DNA of 15,242 nucleotides. Origin: an uncultured Collinsella sp. GTDB taxonomy: Bacteria; Actinomycetota; Coriobacteriia; Coriobacteriales; Coriobacteriaceae. The notes beneath the pieces were generated by a model. That model was not told the origin of the DNA. It searched no databases and saw only the letters and a program-made list of their open reading frames with translations. Positions 10,994 through 15,242 of this stretch are shown piece after piece. The stretch covers positions 1 to 15,242 of the forward strand of contig CABULX010000053.1 in assembly GCA_902492545.1 (NCBI GenBank), given 5' to 3'. Positions within the stretch are counted from its first letter, which is position 1. Every line of letters begins with the position of its first letter. The position numbers were made by a program, and so were the translations under genes.

Positions 10994-13642
10994 ATGGTGA
11001 AAAAGTCACCGGAAAACACTACTCCCGCAATTGTGGACAACGTAGAGGCGCTTGAGGCTAAGCTCGCTCAGATGCGAGAGGCCCAGGCGCTTTTTGCTAC
11101 GTACACGCAGGAGCAGGTCGACAAGATCTTCTATGAGGCCGCCATGGCCGCCAACAAGGCTCGTATCCCGTTGGCGAAAATGGCCATCGAGGAGACCGGC
11201 CGCGGCGTTCTTGAGGACAAGGTCATCAAGAACCACTACGCCGCAGAGTACATCTACAACGCTTACAAGAACACCAAGACCTGTGGTGTCCTGGAGCGCG
11301 ACGAGGCTTACGGCATCACTAAGATCGCCGAGCCCATCGGCATCGTGGGCGCCGTCATCCCGACGACCAACCCCACCTCCACCGCAATCTTCAAGACGCT
11401 GATCAGCCTGAAGACCCGCAACGCCATCATCATCTCCCCGCACCCGGCTGCCGCCAAGTGCACCATCGCCGCCGCCAAGCTCGTGCTTGACGCCGCCGTC
11501 AAGGCTGGTGCCCCCGAGGGCATCATCGGCTGGGTCGATGTCCCCTCCATCGAGCTGACCAACATGGTCATGCGCGACGTCGACATCATCCTCGCCACCG
11601 GTGGCCCGGGCATGGTCAAGGCCGCCTACTCCTCGGGCAAGCCCGCCCTGGGCGTTGGCGCCGGTAACACCCCGGTCGTCATCGACGACACCGCCGACGT
11701 TCTGCTCGCAGTCAACTCCATCATCCACTCCAAGACCTTCGACAACGGCATGATCTGCGCTTCCGAGCAGTCCGTGACCGTCATCGACACCATCTACGAC
11801 CAGGTCAAGGCCGAGTTCCAGAAGCGCGGCTGCTACTTCGTCAAGCAGGGTGCCGAGATGGAGGCCCTGCGTGCCGCCATGTTCAAGAACGGCGCCCTCG
11901 ATCACCGCATCCCCGGCATGGCTGCCGCCAAGATCGCCGAGCTCGCCGGCATCGAGGTTCCCGCCAAGACTAAGATCCTGATCGCCGAGGTCACCTCCAC
12001 CGACCCCGCCAAGGAGGAGTTCTCCCACGAGAAGCTCTCCCCGGTCCTGGCAATGTACCACGCCAAGGACTTCCAGGAGGCCGTCGACAAGGCCGAGCAC
12101 CTGGTGCTCGCCGGTGGCCCGGGCCACACCGCCTCTCTGTACGTGCACCCCGCCCAGGCCGAGAAGATCAGCCTGTTCGAGCACGTCATGAAGGCCTGCC
12201 GCATCGTCATCAACACCCCGTCCTCGCACGGTGGCATCGGTGACCTGTACAACTTTGGCATGAAGCCGTCTCTGACCCTGGGCTGCGGCTCCTGGGGCGG
12301 CAACTCCGTCTCCGAGAACGTTGGGGTGAAGCACTTGATCAACGTTAAGACTGTGGCCGAGCGCCGTGAGAACATGCTGTGGTTCCGCGCTCCCGAGAAG
12401 GTCTACTTCAAGAAGGGTTCCACGCCCGTCGCCCTCGACGAGCTGGGCAACGTCATGGGCAAGAAGCGCGCCTTCATCGTTACCGACCAGTTCCTCTTCA
12501 AGAATGGCAACACCCGCGCCATCGAGGCCAAGCTCGACGAGATGGGCATCGCCCACGACTGCTTCTACGACGTCGAGCCCGATCCGTCGCTGCAGTGCGC
12601 ACGTCGCGGCGCCAAGCAGATGGCTCTCTTTGAGCCGGACGTCATCATCGCCGTCGGCGGTGGCTCCGCTATGGACGCCGGCAAGATCATGTGGATGATG
12701 TACGAGCACCCCGAGTGCAAGTTTGAGGACATGGCCATGGACTTCATGGACATCCGCAAGCGTATCTTCACCTTCCCCGAGATGGGCAAGAAGGCCTACT
12801 TCGTCGCCGTCCCGACCTCCTCGGGTACCGGCTCCGAGTGCACGCCGTTCGCCATCATCACCGACAAGGAGACCGGCATCAAGTGGCCGCTCGCCGACTA
12901 CGCGCTGCTCCCCAACATGGCTATCGTCGACGCCGACAACTGCATGACCGCCCCGCGCGGCCTGACCGCTGCCTCCGGCATCGACGTCATGACCCACGCC
13001 ATCGAGTCCTACGTCTCCATCATGGCTTCCGACTACACCAAGGGCCTCTCCGAGCGCGCTGCCAAGCTCGTCTTTGAGAACCTGCCCTCCAGCTTCACGA
13101 ACGGCGCCAAGGACCCGCACGCCCGCGAGGAGATGCACAACGCCTCCTGCATGGCCGGTATGGCCTTCGCCAACGCCTTCCTGGGCCTCAACCACTCCAT
13201 GGCTCACAAGCTCGGCGCTTTCCATCACCTGCCCCACGGCATCGCTAACGCCGTCATCCTGACCCGCGTCATGCGCTACAACGCCGCCGAGGCTCCCGTC
13301 AAGATGGGTACCTTCTCCCAGTATCCTTACCCCAACGCGCTGCACAACTACGCCGAGATGGCCAAGTACTGCGGCATCGAGGGCAAGGACGACAAGGAGG
13401 TCTTCGAGAACTTCATCACGAAGCTCGAGGAGCTCAAGGACTTCATCGGTGTCAAGAAGACCATCGCCGACTACGGTGTTGACGAGCAGTACTTCCTCGA
13501 CACCCTCGACGAAATGACCGAGCAGGCATTCAACGACCAGTGCACCGGCGCTAACCCGCGCTACCCGCTCATGAGCGAGATCAAGGAGCTCTACCTGGAC
13601 GCCTACTACGGCCGCGAGCCCCAGGACTACGCCGTCTGCTAG
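10994..13642 (+). CDS. adhE: AdhE, bifunctional acetaldehyde-CoA / iron alcohol dehydrogenase
   Basis: Reduces acetyl-CoA to acetaldehyde and then ethanol, reoxidising two NADH in fermentation; in other bacteria the protein forms long helical spirosomes. The 882 residues match the family (about 870-890). The N-terminal CoA-acylating aldehyde dehydrogenase half has GGPGMVKAAYSSGKPALGVG and the catalytic Cys255 (MICASEQS). After a linker near 440-465, the C-terminal iron alcohol dehydrogenase half has the nucleotide loop GGGSAMDAGK at about 555 and iron ligands D664, H668, H734 and H748, each exactly 11 residues beyond the E. coli AdhE ligands. Both active sites therefore look intact. ATG at 10994 has AAGGAG upstream. 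Very strong preference for C-ending codons suggests high expression. Confidence 0.98.
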   Translation: MVKKSPENTTPAIVDNVEALEAKLAQMREAQALFATYTQEQVDKIFYEAAMAANKARIPLAKMAIEETGRGVLEDKVIKNHYAAEYIYNAYKNTKTCGVLERDEAYGITKIAEPIGIVGAVIPTTNPTSTAIFKTLISLKTRNAIIISPHPAAAKCTIAAAKLVLDAAVKAGAPEGIIGWVDVPSIELTNMVMRDVDIILATGGPGMVKAAYSSGKPALGVGAGNTPVVIDDTADVLLAVNSIIHSKTFDNGMICASEQSVTVIDTIYDQVKAEFQKRGCYFVKQGAEMEALRAAMFKNGALDHRIPGMAAAKIAELAGIEVPAKTKILIAEVTSTDPAKEEFSHEKLSPVLAMYHAKDFQEAVDKAEHLVLAGGPGHTASLYVHPAQAEKISLFEHVMKACRIVINTPSSHGGIGDLYNFGMKPSLTLGCGSWGGNSVSENVGVKHLINVKTVAERRENMLWFRAPEKVYFKKGSTPVALDELGNVMGKKRAFIVTDQFLFKNGNTRAIEAKLDEMGIAHDCFYDVEPDPSLQCARRGAKQMALFEPDVIIAVGGGSAMDAGKIMWMMYEHPECKFEDMAMDFMDIRKRIFTFPEMGKKAYFVAVPTSSGTGSECTPFAIITDKETGIKWPLADYALLPNMAIVDADNCMTAPRGLTAASGIDVMTHAIESYVSIMASDYTKGLSERAAKLVFENLPSSFTNGAKDPHAREEMHNASCMAGMAFANAFLGLNHSMAHKLGAFHHLPHGIANAVILTRVMRYNAAEAPVKMGTFSQYPYPNALHNYAEMAKYCGIEGKDDKEVFENFITKLEELKDFIGVKKTIADYGVDEQYFLDTLDEMTEQAFNDQCTGANPRYPLMSEIKELYLDAYYGREPQDYAVC

Positions 13643-13661
13643 TTTTTAGCACGGTTTTTTG

Positions 13662-13698
13662 CGGCGGGGGTGCACGGGTGTTTCACACACCCCCGCCG
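13662..13698 (+). terminator. GC-rich hairpin after adhE
   Basis: CGGCGGGGGTG (13662-13672) pairs perfectly with CACCCCCGCCG (13688-13698), 11 bp with a 15-base loop, 20 nt past the adhE stop. What follows is TCGCTTCTAT, a poor U-tract, so it is probably a leaky terminator or mRNA 3'-end stabiliser, allowing some transcription into the kinase gene. Confidence 0.6.
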
Positions 13699-13731
13699 TC
13701 GCTTCTATCGCATCGTTGAAAGGATGCAACC

Positions 13732-14496
13732 ATGCTGCTACCCGATTCCAAGACCGAGCTCGTCCGCCGTGGCAACAAGGTCGTTTACGACCTGGGCGAC
13801 AAGATCGTCAAGGTCTTTAACGAGACCAAGCCTGTCTCCGACGTGTTCAACGAGGCTTTGAATCTTGCCCGCATCAATGAGTGCGGCATCCGCAGCCCCA
13901 AGGCTCTCGAGGTTTCCCAGCTCGAGAACGCCAACGGCTGGGCGCTCGTGACCGAGAAGGTTCCGGGCACCACCCTTGCCGAGAAGATGACTGCCGAGCC
14001 CCAGCGCTTTGGTGAGTACCTCGAGATGTTCGTCGACCTCCAGATCGAGATCCACGGCTACACCTCCCCGCTGCTCAACCGTCAGCGCGACAAGTTCGCC
14101 CGCATGATCGACAGCCTTGATCAGCTCAATGCCACCACGCGCTACAACCTTCAGGAGCGTCTGGACGGCATGACCAAGGAGTTCAAGGTCTGCCACGGCG
14201 ACTTCAACCCCTCCAACGTCATCGTCGGCGACGACGGCCAGCTCTATGTGTGCGACTGGGCACACGCCACCCAGGGCTCCCCTGCTGCCGACGTTGCCAC
14301 CACCTACCTGCTCTTTGCCCTCAACAGCAAGGACCAGGCCGAGGCCTACCTGGAGCTCTACTGCGACCGTGCCGACATGCCCATGCAGGTCGTGCGTCAG
14401 TGGACGAGCATCGTCGCCGCTTCCGAGCTCGCTCGTAAGCGCAACGTGAACGATGAGTTCCTGAAGAACTGGATCGACGTCGTCGATTATCAGTAA
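13732..14496 (+). CDS. APH-like small-molecule kinase (aminoglycoside/choline kinase fold), substrate unknown
   Basis: A 254-residue protein with the eukaryotic-like kinase fold of the phosphotransferase (APH) family. DKIVKVFN (23-30) supplies the ATP-binding lysine. WALVTEKVPGTTL (70-82) is the hinge. CHGDFNPSN (154-162) is the catalytic loop, with D157 as the base and N162 as a metal ligand. CDW (174-176) gives the second metal Asp, and SPAADVATTYLLF follows, as in choline- and homoserine-kinase-like members. All key residues are present. It begins 89 nt after adhE, with AAAGGA upstream of the ATG, and has no clear promoter, so it may be read through from adhE. The small N-lobe is shorter than in drug-resistance APHs. 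I cannot name a substrate; a metabolite kinase is likelier than a resistance enzyme. Confidence 0.85.
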   Translation: MLLPDSKTELVRRGNKVVYDLGDKIVKVFNETKPVSDVFNEALNLARINECGIRSPKALEVSQLENANGWALVTEKVPGTTLAEKMTAEPQRFGEYLEMFVDLQIEIHGYTSPLLNRQRDKFARMIDSLDQLNATTRYNLQERLDGMTKEFKVCHGDFNPSNVIVGDDGQLYVCDWAHATQGSPAADVATTYLLFALNSKDQAEAYLELYCDRADMPMQVVRQWTSIVAASELARKRNVNDEFLKNWIDVVDYQ

Positions 14497-14529
14497 TATC
14501 TGAGCGATTTATTTCGCATCGGAGGCACA

Positions 14530-14598
14530 ATGGAAAACCCCGCAGCTCGCATGGGCTGTGGGGTTTTCCTTTTAGATATCGAGGATGCTACAAGATAA
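14530..14598 (+). CDS. Possible 22-residue ORF with strong ribosome binding site, overlapping a terminator
   Basis: GGAGG lies 4 nt before an ATG that opens MENPAARMGCGVFLLDIEDATR, ending in TAA. The frame starts 33 nt after the kinase stop and its first 15 codons coincide with the terminator stem and U-tract at 14534-14571. No family is recognised. It may be a chance frame behind a fortuitous purine run, a remnant of a former gene start, or a leader-type peptide. Confidence that it is a real gene is low. Confidence 0.2.
   Translation: MENPAARMGCGVFLLDIEDATR
14534..14571 (+). terminator. Intrinsic terminator after the kinase gene
   Basis: AAAACCCCGCAGC (14534-14546) pairs with GCTGTGGGGTTTT (14555-14567) with one G-T pair, then CC and TTTT. 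About 38 nt past the kinase stop, this is a strong intrinsic terminator. Confidence 0.9.
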
Positions 14599-14600
14599 TA

Positions 14601-14644
14601 GGACGGCCCCGCATCTCCCCGATTGGAGAAATGCGGGGCCGTCC
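14601..14644 (-). terminator. Hairpin after proS, probable terminator
   Basis: A 14-bp perfect stem (14601-14614 with 14631-14644) with a further CTCC/GGAG pairing inside, 30 nt past the proS stop. The minus-strand tail is UAUUAUCUUGU, moderately U-rich. Convergent with the kinase terminator, so the two transcripts end back to back. Confidence 0.75.
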
Positions 14645-14674
14645 CACATATCGAACTACAAGCGAAATCTTCGA

Positions 14675-15242
14675 TTAACGGCGGGGTGCCTTAACAAGCT
14701 CGGCAACCTTGGGCACGACCTCGTCGATCGCCACGTCCTCGCGCTCGCCCGTAGCACGGTCCTTGAGCTCAACGGTGCCATTCTTAAGGCCGCGCTTGCC
14801 CAGAACCACCTGATACGGGAAGCCCATGAGGTCGTTATCGGCAAACTTAAAGCCCGGACGCTCATCGCGATCGTCGACGACGACCTCGATACCCTCGGCA
14901 CACAGGCCATCAACAATCTGCTCGCAGACGGTAGCGCACTCTTCCTTCTTGGGATCGAGCGGAATCACCGCGACCTCGTACGGGGCAACGGAGACCGGCC
15001 AGACGATACCGTGCTCGTCGTTGTGCTGCTCCACGACGGCAGCGAGCGAGCGGGACACGCCCACGCCGTAGCAACCCATGATGAGCGGCTTCTCCTTGCC
15101 GTCCTCATCCATAAAGGTGGCACCCATGGCCTCGGAGTACTTGGTGCCCAGCTGGAAGACCTGAGAGACCTCGATGCCGCGGGCAGCGGAGAGCGGCTTG
15201 CCGCAGTGCGGGCAGGGGTCGCCGGCGACAACGGTGACCAGA
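14675..15242 (-). CDS. proS: Prolyl-tRNA synthetase, C-terminal fragment
   Basis: The last 189 codons of a gene whose start lies beyond the right edge. The enzyme charges tRNA-Pro. Visible are a zinc-finger-like CPHC followed by GIEVSQVFQLGTKYSEAM, the end of the insertion/editing region and re-entry to the catalytic core of bacterial-type ProRS; class II motif 3 as MGCYGVGVSR with its arginine; and the C-terminal anticodon-binding domain (WPVSVAPYEVAVIPLD through VVLGKRGLKNGTVELKDR). It terminates normally with KAPRR and a stop. The frame continues unbroken to position 15242, so nothing suggests a pseudogene. Confidence 0.95.
   Translation of the reverse strand, partial: LVTVVAGDPCPHCGKPLSAARGIEVSQVFQLGTKYSEAMGATFMDEDGKEKPLIMGCYGVGVSRSLAAVVEQHNDEHGIVWPVSVAPYEVAVIPLDPKKEECATVCEQIVDGLCAEGIEVVVDDRDERPGFKFADNDLMGFPYQVVLGKRGLKNGTVELKDRATGEREDVAIDEVVPKVAELVKAPRR

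Noticed and set aside
11006..13345. 779-codon open frame on the minus strand, antisense to adhE
   Set aside because: Its product is almost entirely Gly, Val, Asp, Leu and His with no domain, as expected when a strongly C-ending codon bias on the plus strand removes antisense stops. The sense frame encodes a complete AdhE.
13732..14496. Aminoglycoside resistance gene
   Set aside because: Although the fold is APH-like, there is no resemblance I can see to a known resistance subclass and the setting is chromosomal housekeeping DNA with matching codon use.

Overview
The window most likely comes from an anaerobic, high-GC actinobacterium of the class Coriobacteriia, with Collinsella or a close relative as the best guess. 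The pointers are an actinobacterial-type integration host factor gene (mihF) between pyrF and gmk, a class 1B (PyrK-dependent) dihydroorotate dehydrogenase as used by anaerobes, a full-length bifunctional AdhE typical of ethanol fermenters, strong GGAGG-type ribosome binding sites and GC-rich codon use. The genus is inferred from gene content and recalled sequence character, not from a search.

Left part, minus strand (1-3484). The 5' end of comEC overlaps the end of comEA by an ATGA, giving a competence DNA-uptake pair. Upstream of it, and closed by a strong terminator at 1031-1063, is a tight housekeeping unit read in the order mihF-gmk-rpoZ-thiI: nucleoid protein, guanylate kinase, RNA polymerase omega and tRNA 4-thiouridine synthetase. 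Its junctions are 0-5 nt long.

Middle part, minus strand (3620-9200). This is a de novo pyrimidine operon read pyrR-pyrB-pyrC-pyrK-pyrD-pyrF. It supplies the steps from carbamoyl phosphate to UMP except pyrE; carAB is also absent from the window. A leader with an intrinsic terminator and a possible alternative hairpin precedes pyrR. A second terminator-like hairpin separates pyrBC from pyrKDF. A large hairpin follows pyrF and may be a terminator or a small RNA.

Right part. On the plus strand lie rpmB (ribosomal protein L28) with its own promoter and terminator, adhE, and an uncharacterised APH-like small-molecule kinase. Between rpmB and adhE sits a mobile unit: a REP-associated tyrosine transposase (RAYT) on the minus strand, bracketed by 51-bp inverted copies (48/51 identical) of a hairpin-containing repeat. 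The window ends inside proS (minus strand), with a terminator-like hairpin behind it.

Most of the window is conserved housekeeping DNA. The less ordinary parts are the RAYT unit and its ends, the pyrR leader, the structured region between pyrF and mihF, an orphan promoter upstream of rpmB, and a tiny ORF with a strong ribosome binding site superimposed on the terminator of the kinase gene. I found no convincing new multi-gene system, no CRISPR array and no tRNA or rRNA gene.
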